29,644 nucleotides of DNA, from assembly GCA_009602725.1 (NCBI GenBank), contig WELB01000049.1, positions 425,389 to 455,032 of the forward strand, written 5' to 3'. The notes under the pieces are model-generated. The model saw only the letters and a program-made list of their open reading frames with translations, did no database searches and was not told the origin of the DNA. Origin of the DNA: Spirogloea muscicola. Taxonomy: Eukaryota > Streptophyta > Zygnematophyceae > Spirogloeales > Spirogloeaceae. A program made the translations under genes and the position numbers. Numbering within the stretch: position 1 is the first letter of the stretch; each line of letters starts with the position of its first letter. Shown here piece by piece: positions 1-10,377 of the stretch.

Positions 1-123
<123 letters not shown>

Positions 124-252
124 CTGCGGCGGCCGCCGGGCGCGGCGCCCGCCACCGCCGCCGCCGTTCGCGGCACTCCAGAACCCACTCCGAAACTCCC
201 TACATTCGCCGTCTGGGCCGCGACCGCCGCCTGCTGCGGCCGGGGGCTGGCC

Positions 253-1434
253 TTGGAGGCGCAGCGCGCCGGCCGACTGCCACTGAGCAGCGGCTCGCTT
301 GTTAGCAACAGACGCCGAGGAGGCGGCCGCCCAGTTGCCACCGGCAGGCTGCCGTTGCGCTGGCGGGCGTCAGCGGGCGCTGCGGTGGTCGACGGCCACG
401 AGCAGCTGCTGGACGCCGCCAAGGCGGGCGACCTGGCGCTGGTGCGGGCGCTGGTGGAGAGCGGCCGCGTCGACGTCAACCAGCCGAGCGCGGCCAGGTC
501 GGGCTGGACTGGTGAGACCACCAGTGTCGGCCTGTTGTGCAGTCCATCACTACCTCTCTCGAGGACACGGTCTTGTCTGAAGGTCCTATCCATGCGTGCT
601 TCAGCCTTGGGACCGGAGGAGGGTGGGACAACCCTACCCTGGACTTAGCTCCAGGTTGTGAGCTTGGAATGCAGAGACCTTCTGACCCTCATTCAAGCCG
701 TTCTGTGTGCGAGTAAGAGCTACACGATGGACAAGATGGACACGAGTGTGCAAGACGCCCAGACCTGACGCTTGTCATCCAGCTTGTTGCTGGGCTTAGG
801 TGCCTGACACACAAATCCCACCTGATAGAGCTGCACGCTCGTGTTGGCGACCCGCAGCACTGCAGCTCAGCTGCTTCTATGAGCACCCTGAGGTGGCTAG
901 CTTCCTGCTCCAGGCGGGCGCCGACACGGAGGTTCGCAATGACAGCGGCAATACAGCGCTGCAGGTTGGCATTGCGCACCAGGAATTTCGTGAGATTACA
1001 GTGGTCTTCTTTGCTGATCATATGTATACGTCATCAAGGGGCAGCAATACTATTGTTGAGTAACATGCTTCGCTCCTAACCCTGCTCCGGCGGCCGACCT
1101 TGGGCACCAGTTTGCCTGCATAAAAGGGAACGTGCAGTGTGCTCGCTTGCTTCTTGACGCCGGCGCGGATATTGAAGCGGAGAGCAACGACAAAGGCAAC
1201 TGCTTGGATTATGCGCAAGGTGGGTATATGCCAGACGTCAGGCATCCAGGTTTGGCACACAACTTCGCAAAGCAGGTGCAATCAGTGAGTGTACAGAGGA
1301 ATATGAGAGAGAAATGTGAGCGTGTGAGCTTTCAGGCTTGTCAGTTGCTTGATATTCAGAGAGCTCCTAAAGAGGCTGGACCGGCAACTGAGAAGCAAGT
1401 TTGCTGCTTGCAGAGTGGGGAGGGGAAGAGATAA
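253..1434 (+). CDS. Small ankyrin-repeat protein, 5' end not determined
   Basis: Three exons read as ankyrin repeats: an open segment ending at 511 (recognisable from 391, GHEQLLDAAKAGDLALVRAL), 858-964 (LQLSCFYEHPEVASFLLQAG) and from 1111 (FACIKGNVQCARLLLDAGAD). Donors GTGAG at 512 and GTTGG at 965 and acceptors CAG at 855-857 and 1108-1110 keep the frame, joining GWT to ALQLS and TALQ to FACIKG, both normal ankyrin positions. Exon 3 can stay open to a stop at 1434 or be cut by a donor at 1220; I could not decide. No ATG exists in frame between the poly-T and the first repeat, so the true first exon is off-window or lost, and 253 is only the first near-cognate codon in the open frame. Ankyrin repeats are protein-binding scaffolds; no other domain shows, so the role is unknown. 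The 5' flank (124-250) is a GCC-rich CpG-dense stretch like the starts of other genes here. Confidence 0.6.
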
Positions 1435-2358
1435 CTGACTTCATCCTACTGTGGGCTGCTAAATCGAACATTGTGGGTGATGTTTGAATGCTCCAGTGCC
1501 AAAGACAAGTAAATACCGTGGATGTCATTATCCAGTAGGATGCCTAATTCACGCTGCATCAAGGATCAACTCTGTCCTTACTTATACCAGTGACACACTT
1601 TGGTCACTGGTAGCAAGCAACCTCTCACTTGCCAGGGTTATTAGTAAATAGGTGTAAGCAGATGTAAGTAGGGTGGTTTGGCGTACCTGTTTGACGTATC
1701 TGACATGGGTCGCAAACTGTATTGCGAAGCAGAAATGTCAGGCCAGCCTCTCACTCACATGCAGGTGCACATGTATGGAGATTGAATTTGTGGGCAAATT
1801 TCCTGCAATCTCCATGGACCCTCCCACAACCTCTAGTGGAGAACTCTGTCACTTGATTTGCAGTATTTCTGCAGTGTAACATAGGCTCCAGCGGCAAGCC
1901 CAGAACACATAGTTGCTCTCCACTGCAGCCATTGAGCATTTACTTGTGTCCGATGCAAGAATCCTTCATGTTGTACAACCATTTAACTGCTTCCAACATG
2001 CAAGGTTGAGTGAATGCAGAATTGATTTCCTGCTGGATCCCAGACTGCATGCATACGTAACACCTAACCTAATATATGCACTGCGAGAGAGGAGTATTCG
2101 GGCAGAAGGGTGGCAGCCACCAGACCACAGGCAGAGCAGTTGGCAGACAGAAACCTGCACTCTCGTGAAGGTGACCACACTGTACATGCGACACTACGAA
2201 AACCTTTTCGCTGGTCAAATCAGCAGCGTCTGCTTTTGTCCGCAGCAGTTTCCAAAATCAAACTTGGTATATCACGCAACCCTGACACGCTTCTGCGAAT
2301 CTGCATTTGGGACACTAGCGTCGGATGCAGGTAATGGCTCTGCGGCCATCGTCTCGAC
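1435..2358. other. Intergenic between convergent genes, no gene seen
   Basis: Apart from the small hairpin at 1585-1612 I see no coding exon, RNA gene or repeat module here. Open frames on both strands have no family resemblance and no usable splice signals linking them to the flanking genes. Confidence 0.6.
1585..1612. repeat. Perfect 10-bp hairpin in 3' flank
   Basis: TACCAGTGAC (1585-1594) and its exact reverse complement (1603-1612) flank an 8-base loop. It lies about 150 bases after the ankyrin stop, in what should be 3' untranslated or intergenic sequence. Confidence 0.7.
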
Positions 2359-5300
2359 CTAGCATGGGCACAGTAAGCCAAGTAAGTTGCTTGAGCTCGT
2401 AGGATCGAGATAAAGGGTCCATGGCAGTGTTTCAATCAATCTATTAGCTGCTCCATTTGAATAGTCGTCACCTTGCACAAAATGGCAAGGTGACGACAGC
2501 TGCATATGATGACAGTGACAACATGCATAGATGCAAGGACTCATCTACCACTGGCTGGTGACTCACCATCGTTTCACCAGGCACTACAGCATCACGATGA
2601 GGTAGAAGTCTCAAGCTAGGCCCTGCAGACGTTCATCATGCCATCAGCAAACTTCAGATAGCTCTCCTCAGGGTACTCCAATGAAACGATCAGAGCACTG
2701 GACCTTCACAGCAGCGCTTGCTGACCTGAACCATTTGACACTGGGCGCTCTATTTGTCGACAGGCCTGCCCATCCGTGCTCAGGGACTCAATACGCTTGG
2801 GTGTGCTTCTGCCAAAGACACATGAAGACAATGAGCACAGCACCTTGAGCACAACTGGAGAAGTCCTGCATGCGGAAGGCCTTGGCAAACCCTGCAAGCG
2901 GCAGGTAACCAAATCCACAAGTTGCTAGTACCTATCAAGGGCATCACCATGCCCAAGTTGACCACTGGTTCCTCTGCCCCAAGAGTACACATTCCCACGT
3001 TCCGTGCAAGCAATAGTGTGCCTCCATCCACAGGAAACAGAAGATACTCTCTGCAGATAGCAGATGGATCTGGGTATGTTGTGACAGGCAACAGCAGTGC
3101 TAGAGCACTATCATCACAAGATCTGTAATCCACTGCTTACATCTGCCAAAGTACTGCTTGCGAGACTGCTGCATGTGAGAAGGTGCACTTGGACTACCTG
3201 GTCTGCAAAGCTCGTGACAAGCTGTGGTAAATTATGATCATCCGTATTCCCAACTCCAACTTGGCCAAACTGCATTGGGCAAGTAAGTGTGTACAACCAG
3301 GATAAGTCTGGATCACTGCGCATGCACACAACAGGCCTCTGTGAAGCTAAGGCTTGAGATGCTGTACCTTGTTCCAGCCCCAAGCAAAGAGCTTTCCTTC
3401 TGAGTCTATGGCAACCGTGTGCCTCCAGCCCCCAGATATCTGCAGTGACTATGTCACTATGTGAGCAGAAATATCAAAAGAAGGGCTCCAGTTGCGCAGC
3501 TTGTGATCTTTGCAACAGGAAGAGGCACAGCGTGCAGACCAGGGGTGAATGACCAACTCCACCTTATTTTACCTTAGTGATCTTCTTGTCAGCCAATGCA
3601 GCCACGCGTGTAGGGACCAACTGATCTTCGAAGTCACCATGTCCTAGCTGGCCATACTTGCTCCACCCATATGTATATATTGCGCCTGATGAAGCTACAG
3701 CTATAGTGTGCCGCCAGCCGCATGCTACCATCTCCATTCTTTCCTCCTGCCAGAAGCTCACTTTTCACATTCTTAATAGTTACAGTATCAATGGGGACTT
3801 ACATGGAGACACAGACATAGCCTGCAGCTCCGAAACAACATCTCTACTGCAGACAAGAAAACAAGTAAATGGGTCTTACTTACTTGTACGCTCTGAACCT
3901 CTTCAGGCAGCAGTCGATCTCTCCTATCACCCAAGCCCAAGTTCCCATATCGACCCCATCCCCAACCATAAAGGCGACCATCCTCTGAGACTGCGACTGT
4001 GTGCTCAGCACCAGCGGACAGCATCTTCATTCTGACACCCTGTCATAGATACATGACAGAGCAGAGATTATCCAGAGGTCAAAATCAAGAGTGACCCTAC
4101 TTATGACCAATTATTCCAAACAAATTCATACGACAATAGCAGCTCACAAATCATATACGCGCGTTTGTCCTCAGGGCGTAAAACCAGCAGACACTATGGC
4201 CACCACTCACTGCTGTAAGCATAGCAGTATGGCTGGTCCTGCCAGACAATATGAACTCACATCAAAGCCTGGAAGCGTTCGTGGAACAAGGGAGTCTTCT
4301 GTGTCGCCAAGGCCAAGCTGCCCATTCTGATTGCGCCCCCATCTGCATGATTGCCAACAGTCATCAGCGTTGGAGACAAACACCCTGCAAATGAGCAAAG
4401 GAGTGGTCCTGCTGTCAAATTCTCACCCGTGCACTTCTCCATCACCAGTGATGGCCAAACAATGGCAGTCGCCACAAGCGATCTGCTTGATAGAAAGGCC
4501 ACCGAGGAGCTTGATTGGCTGAGGATAAAAGACATCCGTTGAATTGCCATGTCCTAATCGCCCAAAGTCCCCCCTGAAATATAAGTCAAGGCAAAGTATG
4601 CGTCAAGATAGTGACAGGAGGTGGCAGGGGGGGCTTTCTGTTCGTTACCAGACCATGCTGCTACTCCCTAACATTATAATTGGCCTATCACGCCTCTGGT
4701 ATGTGCACGCCAAGGTCCAGTGTGAAGGTGCTCCCGATATTGGATCCTCAGTGAAAAGCCATGCTCATGCTTTGCATGGCTTAGCAGGACCCTGCAGGCC
4801 TCCATATGCTTGGCTTGTCCATGAGCATTATAGACAAAGAGGCTGCCGAGAATGCAACTAGCTCTATATGCAGATTATTTGTCTGCTAGTTACTTGTCTG
4901 CTAGTTGCACCAAGAATGTATCTGTAATGCCACCCCCCTGCCGAGCTATTGACAGCACAGGTAATGCATACCACCCCCAGCTGTAGACGGTCCTTGTGTC
5001 TTGCGAGTAAGCAGTGGTGTGGTCGGCTCCACATGTGACTGAAGAGATGGCAGCTCCCTCCAAGCCAGCCACAATGGTCGGCAGGTGCCGCTCGTTTGCG
5101 TCCCCGTGACCAAGCTGTCCATCCTCTCCTCGACCCCAGGAGCACACGAGATCACCAGCTACACGAAGCAACAAACCGGGCCATGTGACCACCATCATAA
5201 TAAACTCACACACAAAGCTCTCACATGTATACATTGCCAAGGCTCATTTACTCCTTGAAAGGCCAATGCAAGAGCTCACATTACAGAGAGCCACGAGGTA

Positions 5301-5509
5301 TGTCGTACATTTAGGCAACACAAGTACGCTACAGGAAGAAAAGGCTGCTATCTTAAAAGCAGCGTGCAGAAGCCCCAGACCTAATTGAGGTGCTGGAGAA
5401 GACGGCACTCACTCAAAAGGGCAACGGAGTGGCTGGCTCCGGCCGAAAGGGCGAGCACCACTTGCGCGTCGGCCGAGGTCGCGTCCTCGGGCTTGCCATT
5501 ATCTCCCAT
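2359..5509 (-). CDS. UVR8: UVR8-type UV-B photoreceptor
   Basis: UVR8 is a seven-bladed beta-propeller that senses UV-B through tryptophans: the homodimer splits on illumination and the monomer binds COP1. Twelve exons were read, high to low: 5509-5413, 5158-4972, 4573-4427, 4342-4261, 4039-3884, 3746-3573, 3439-3368, 3269-3198, 3050-2932, 2808-2726, 2622-2567, 2499-2359. They sum to 1386 bases, 461 residues (Arabidopsis: 440). The N-terminus reads SAGASHSVALL. Three GWRHT motifs place W234, W286 and W338, each one above Arabidopsis W233, W285 and W337, with R287 and R339 beside them. D97 and D108 match the dimer salt-bridge residues D96 and D107. Exon 11 encodes HRDAVVPGETM with VP at 410-411, the COP1-binding position. 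The last exon (residues 416-461) resembles nothing I know; reading through the donor at 2566 would end at 2468 instead. Start chosen at the first ATG before the conserved N-terminus. Confidence 0.95.
2464..2497. repeat. Perfect 13-bp hairpin at UVR8 3' end
   Basis: GTCGTCACCTTGC (2464-2476) pairs exactly with 2485-2497 across an 8-base loop. It lies in the predicted last UVR8 exon, or in the 3' UTR if the gene ends earlier. In the read-through reading the stop codon (2468-2470) falls inside one arm. Confidence 0.85.
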
Positions 5510-6426
5510 GGTCAAGGCAACCTCCTTATGCACACCGGTGGAGGCTCCAGCTCAGAGAGCCTGCTGCAGCAGCCTCCTCAGCGGCAGAAAGGCCTCATCG
5601 TGACACCAACAACGGCAGGCCGGTGCCGTGCCGAGCCCCCTCATCCCGCGCCGGGCCACCGACGAGCTATCGCTGGACTGAGCGGCGGCCCGGCCTCCAG
5701 AGACGCCAGCCCTCCAAGGGCCGGCCTCTGCGAGACGCCCCTGCTGCAGCGCGTCCGCACGGCTAGAGCGCGACGCCAGCGCGCGGGCGGGCGGCCATTG
5801 GCGGCGGCGGCGACGGCGGCGGCGGCGGCAGCGGTGGCTGCAGAGGGGCCTCTGAGGTCACGGCTCGTCGCAAGGACCTGAGGGGGCAGACATGGCGTTG
5901 GACGGGCAAAGGCGGGGGGAAGACGCTTAGTGCCCGAAAAGCGAGCGGCCAGGAGGGAGGCGAGGGCAGGGAGGCAGGCGGGGGCGCGTGGGGCCCCTCC
6001 GCAATAGGGCCTTCGAAGAATCCGGCGTAGCGCCAGAACGGGGGGTGGGGGGCCCTCCTGCGGGGAGGTCGGAACGCCGGACCGCCGATCCGTCGGCTAA
6101 AACCTCCCCACGCTCGGGACAGCCGCTCGCCTGCTCGTCCCCTACTCCCAGCCGGTGGGCTTTTCGATCGGGCCGCAGGCAATTCTCTACGGATACGATT
6201 CACCGAACCACCCCCCCCCCCTCTCCCCCGCCCAGGACCCCGCGCCGAGCCCGCCGGCAGCCAATCACCGCGCCGCGCCGCCGGATAGCGCCGCGGCCGG
6301 GGCCCCCGCATGGCACACGTGCCGCGAGCGCCTTTTGCCACGCGTCGGAGGCTGGGGGCCTTCTGTTCGCGGAGCCAGTTTCAGCCATCAATTAAAGAAG
6401 AAGCAAGCGCGGCCAGATTAAGTGGT

Positions 6427-6445
6427 GGCTGGGAGAGGCCAGCCC
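6427..6445 (-). repeat. Hairpin module copy in the divergent promoter
   Basis: GGCTGGGAGAGGCCAGCCC is one member of the dispersed hairpin family. It is followed by AAAAGGAATGGTGACAAGG, the usual downstream block, and preceded by AAGCGCGGCCAGATTAAG, which recurs near 28690. It is the only clear copy between UVR8 and bL9m. Confidence 0.7.
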
Positions 6446-6611
6446 AAAAGGAATGGTGACAAGGTCGGAAGGAGCCGGAGTGCTAAGGACTGAGACAGCA
6501 GCAAGCGGACCCTCAGTAACCATTAAAGGAGAAGCTCTCAGCAGTTGCCGCGGAGATTAAAGGTCCCGAAAGGCACTGATCTAAGTGTATAGGTCGCGTG
6601 CCGTCAACCGC

Positions 6612-6815
6612 AGCCGCCGACGCCGTTGCCGCCGCCGCCATTGCCGCCGCCGCCGCCGCCGCCGCCGCCGGGCGCCACCATTACTGCCATCAACGCCGCC
6701 GCCGTCACCACCGCCGCCGCCGCCGCCACGGCCACCGCCGAGCTTGCTGCAGTCGCTGGCAGCGCGTCTCTCCGCCACCGTCGCTGCCGCCGCCGCCGCC
6801 GCCGCCACCGCCGCC
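6612..6815. repeat. GCC/CCG trinucleotide repeat cluster
   Basis: Two long runs of CCG triplets with a few interruptions, upstream of bL9m. Similar runs lie near 5810, 10080-10255, 17449-17478 and 24215-24240, each at or just upstream of a gene start or in a first intron. Confidence 0.85.
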
Positions 6816-7206
6816 TGAGACTGCGCGCGTGCCAGATTGTACCGTTGACGGGCTTTTATCTCGTCGGCCCGTCGCCGGTGCCGGGACCAACATACTGGGT
6901 CCGACGAGGCTGCACCTGTGGGGTCTTGCGCCCTCGCCCTGCTCTCGCTGCTGGGACTCGACGCAGGCCGCTTGGAGGGGAGAAAGTCACTCTAGACGGC
7001 CTGTACCGCTAGCGGCAGTGCGGCGGCGCGAAGCCGGTCCGGCATCTTCGAGCAGCGGGGCGCTCTGAGGGCGAGCTAGCAATCCGGCGCTGGTGTGGGC
7101 CCCTTGGCCTCGGCCTTCGACGGCCCGGCTCGCTCTGAGCGGCTGGCTCAATGCTGCGGACCCTTGAGACCGCACGCAGGCGAGCTGCTCATCTGGTATC
7201 CTCCTG

Positions 7207-7215
7207 AACCCTAAA
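7207..7215 (+). promoter_or_regulatory. Telobox-like element upstream of bL9m
   Basis: AACCCTAAA, followed by several imperfect AACCC-type units to about 7250. Telobox motifs are known to be frequent in plant ribosomal-protein promoters, and the next gene is a ribosomal protein. The match is a single copy, so this is suggestive only. Confidence 0.3.
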
Positions 7216-7384
7216 CTGAAATCCAAAACCCGACCTCAAACCCGAACCTAGACCTAGCTGCTGCAACCAATGGCTGCAGCCTACCAACGCGCTCCTGGCG
7301 CAGCCGTCACAGACTGGGAGGAGTATGCACGCTGGGCCGTAGTGTAGTAAGCCAGCTAGTACAATCTGCACATTGATATTTAAT

Positions 7385-8888
7385 ATGGAAAAAGTTCTCC
7401 TGCGGTGCACGTCCTTGCTCCTCAGCCGGTTGCCTCTCAGGTCCCTGTTCCCTCTTGAATCTGCTGGAACGAGGGCGGCTAGGCACCAACGATCGCACAT
7501 GGCTTCTCTCAACAGCGTTGTCGCACTTGACTCTTGCAGGCCTCAGCAAACCTGAGCTTCGAGCCTGGACGCGCAAATACCCCTTCATCTTATAGAAGAA
7601 AAGTTGCTGTCATATTGAATACCGTAAGCCCTCAGACAATGCAATGTCAAATTAAGCATTGTGGCGGTGAGCCCTCTTGTCATTGTCAGCTAGCAACTTG
7701 AAATAAGTAACCCAATCCTTGCAAAGCAGTAGTGCCTCGAGCTAAGGGCCAGCTTGAGGTGCTTGTTGTCATGTCACCTCATGATTGACACTCACTTTCT
7801 GCATTTGTCAGTCCGTGGATCATCTTGGAACAGCGGGGCAGGTCGTGCATGTTGAGCCTGGGTATGCTAGGAATAAGCTCATCCCCCAGAAGCTCGCACA
7901 CCCTGCCATTGAGAAATATCTCAAACTCAGAAAGCATCAGCAAGAGGTGAGAACGACATTCAGCTGATTCCTGCACAGCCAGGGTGTTGACCGTGTGTCG
8001 TCTCATCCTCACTGTTGACTGGGAAGTACTGAATTTCTGAAGTTGCAGTGAGCGTGCAGTCATAAAAGTAGGGTACGCTCACGAAAGGCTCGGGCGTCCT
8101 GTTGTGTCATCTATCGAGCGCACCCAAAAGCTGTCTACCAGGTCTTGCTTGTGAGAAGCTCAGGTTGGGACGTATATCTTGTGGGAATGACCTGATGAAG
8201 CCCTAGTGCTACTTACATGTTTGCTCAATGTGCAGCAGATTGTGGAAAGTGAAAATTCTGCAACCCTTCCAGTAGTGGAAGAAACATCTAGTGCTGAAGC
8301 TGCTGCACAAAGATTGGACAAAGGCAGACTGGTACTTTTTTGTTGCACCAGGCTGCTTCTATCTTTTCTGTCCCCTTATATGCATGCAAACAATCGATAT
8401 GGTGGTTTCATGGGATGGAATCCAGAAACGCGCATGCTATGCTTTTCAACATGGGTCTTGGCTTCACTTGGCTTGCAGGTTTTCAGAAGAGATGTGGGTG
8501 ATGCAAGCACAATACGACAGCCTGTCAGGTTGCCAGACATTGTGAATGAGGTGCGTCTACATCACCTTCTCTGCCCGAGTTATGCTCCGGAACGTGCACA
8601 CACCTGCCCCGCTTTGGCCATCTTACAAGCTATATTGACAGCAACACTTGGTACCATACCATATTGCCTTACTTCTTTATGGTCTTGAGCAAGCATTGCT
8701 GTTGTGATGTGCTGACTTTGCAGGCAAGGAGGCAACTGAATGTCCAACTTCATGAAAGTAACCTCATTATGGCAGGCCACCTCACAACACTGGGAGTCTT
8801 TGAGCTGCCACTTATCTTTCCACCAGAACTCACATTGCCTGGTGGCAAAGCTCAGATTCATTTGAAAATTAGGGTTAGACGAAAATAG
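7385..8888 (+). CDS. Mitochondrial large-subunit ribosomal protein bL9m
   Basis: bL9 binds 23S-type rRNA near the L1 stalk of the mitoribosome. Exons: 7385-7440, 7596-7623, 7812-7946, 8236-8331, 8479-8550, 8724-8888, total 183 residues. Exons 3-6 are secure: VDHLGTAGQVVHVEPGYARN is the N-domain signature, and IVNEVARRQLNVQL plus the end TLGVFELPLIFPPEL is the C-domain, closest in my memory to the plant mitochondrial form. The N-terminal 18 residues, MEKVLLRCTSLLLSRLPL, are basic and hydrophobic as in a mitochondrial presequence. The weak point is exon 2, only 28 bases (RKVAVILNT). It could instead begin at 7541 after another acceptor, but then no phase-matching first exon is visible. Convergent with FKBP12, 40 bases between stop codons. 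Confidence 0.9.
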
Positions 8889-8928
8889 GCTGACAGAAAA
8901 TGCCAGGCTGTGTTGTTGAATTCTTTAT

Positions 8929-10058
8929 TCATTCAATCCTCAACACCTCAATCTCAAAAAGGAGAGTGGAATCTGGTTGTATGCCCCAGGCAGGAAAACC
9001 ACCAGAGCCGTATGCATAGTCCGGAGTGCACTGCACAGGTTTGACAGCAGAGTCAGGGGCGTCAGCACAGATTGTTACCCCGGCCATCCTGTCAGCAGCT
9101 CTGGCCGAGAAGAATGGAGGCCTCATATATTTACGAGCATTCAGAAATTGCAACAAGGTGATCAACCAATTTGCATGCCGGAACTGCTAAACAGATGACG
9201 AGCAAATTGGCTACTCTCCTACTTGAGTATCTCCCTCTTGGTTTCAGGTCAGAGAGTGAGGACACCTTCAGCTTTGCAATCTCGCCAAGCTGCATCCCCA
9301 ATACTCCCTCGTCCCATCCTGTCGAAAGACACATTTTCCTGTGGATTGAGTGCCACATAGCTTCTACCAAGGCGCCACCTGCTTAGAATGCATGGGATGC
9401 ATGAGTGACCTACTAGTATATAGTGCACACCTTTGATGACATTGCCAAGTCCTATGTTGAACGTGAAAGGCTGCTGTCCTGGATCCTTTGTGCTGAGGCA
9501 TCACAAGAGTCAAGAAGTTGATCAGGGCTGCCCTCCTCATTAGTTGTGCTCTTCTTATCCTGTTCAGGCAGACACATTTGTCTGCCTGCACAAGTGCGTG
9601 GTCGCACATTGCAAGCACTAGGATCAGGAAGACGGCGAAAAAGGGAGAGCGTGTGATGTATTGCATGGTTGAGATTTAGCTGGAGACAACCCACCTCCAG
9701 AACTTCTGGGATAGGTCACGGTCCTTGCCTGCACAGCACATTGCAAGTTTCCTTCCAACGTCACACAACATGAGGCCGGGCCGGGCCAAAGACAGACCTG
9801 GGGTGTCTAGACCTTCACACGACAGTATATCTTTGCGCGACAAACGCCTTCGGTTCTTGTCAGGATAAGGGCCAAGGTGTGTCCTGCTCTCTGCGATGGC
9901 AAGAAGGCCTGGCTGGAGAACAGAGCAGCAAGCGCCGGCGCCGCAAGGCTGCGTCTGGCCGTGAGCCCACCGTATCCGGTGCAGTGCACGGTGACCTTCT
10001 GGCCTTTGCGGGGGTAGGGGCCGGTGCCCGCGCGCACGAGCTCCTTCTCGATGCCCAT
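8929..10058 (-). CDS. FKBP12: FKBP12-type peptidyl-prolyl isomerase
   Basis: FKBP12 catalyses cis-trans isomerisation of Xaa-Pro bonds and is the receptor for FK506 and rapamycin. Five exons, high to low: 10058-9971, 9728-9695, 9492-9431, 9318-9266, 9030-8929, giving 112 residues, the usual length for plant FKBP12. Signature segments are [50 protein letters not shown] and [15 protein letters not shown], which include the active-site Tyr, Phe and Trp positions. The two cysteines (in HCTGYG and KLKCTPDY) correspond to the pair that forms the plant-specific disulfide. I chose the ATG at 10058 because it matches the family start. The frame also stays open upstream to about 10322 through a lysine run and an Ala/Leu-rich stretch that could be a membrane anchor. 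An AATAAA (8929-8924) overlaps the stop codon. Confidence 0.95.
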
Positions 10059-10203
10059 GGCTGGGCGCTCGTCTTTGCCAGCGGCGGCGACGTCGGCGGC
10101 GTCGTCAAACTGCCGCGGCGGCGGAGGCGGCGCGGCAGCGGGCGGGAGGAGGAGCCACCAGGCGGCGGCGGCGAGGGCGAGCAGCGCGAGCAGGGCGGCG
10201 GTG

Positions 10204-10221
10204 TTTTTTTTTTTTTTTTTT
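10204..10221. repeat. T18 homopolymer upstream of FKBP12
   Basis: Eighteen T residues (A18 on the FKBP12 strand) in GCC-rich sequence. If translated in the FKBP12 frame it gives a lysine run. A one-base length change here would join the ATG near 10299 to the FKBP12 frame. Confidence 0.9.
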
Positions 10222-10377
10222 GCCGGCGGCGGCAGCGGCGGCGGGTCCGCGGGGGCGGCGCGGGGGCTTGGAGCCAGGCCGGCGGGCTGGGCCTGCCATT
10301 TGTCGGGCCACCGGCAGCCCAACTTGTCAGCGCTCCCCCGACCGTGGCCGATTGCCTGCGGGCTGGCCCTTTCCGTT

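Larger units (their letters stand above)
5510..7384. promoter_or_regulatory. GC-rich divergent intergenic region, UVR8 and bL9m
   Basis: This 1.9 kb lies between the divergent starts of UVR8 (-) and bL9m (+). The UVR8 side (5600-6400) is very GC-rich, with a GGC repeat near 5800-5830, a C run near 6210 and a G-box CACGTG at 6316-6321. A hairpin-module copy sits at 6427-6445. From about 6612 to 6815 there is dense GCC/CCG repeat, the type also seen at other gene starts here. A telobox-like AACCCTAAA occurs at 7207-7215, 170 bases before the bL9m ATG. Alanine- and proline-rich open frames on both strands are by-products of the GCC repeats. Exact transcription starts cannot be read. Confidence 0.55.

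Noticed and set aside
1913-2362. 149-codon open frame between ankyrin gene and UVR8
   Set aside because: No family pattern or codon-usage-like regularity, and it is antisense to the UVR8 3' flank.
2706-2708. In-frame TGA as the end of UVR8
   Set aside because: Splicing out 2725-2623 recovers a tail with the VP motif at the Arabidopsis position, which is hard to explain by chance.
6316-6321. G-box CACGTG as an HY5 site controlling UVR8
   Set aside because: A single 6-base match 800 bases from the start in GC-rich sequence is not enough support.
5763-6341. 192-codon open frame on the minus strand upstream of UVR8
   Set aside because: Pro/Arg/Gly/Ala-rich translation of CpG-dense leader, no splice-linked continuation and no family resemblance.
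6598-7068. Ala/Pro-rich open frames in the bL9m leader
   Set aside because: They are products of the GCC repeats in all frames and do not connect in phase to the bL9 exons.
7200-7260. Possible internal telomere array
   Set aside because: Only one CCCTAAA-like unit; the rest are irregular AACCC pieces.
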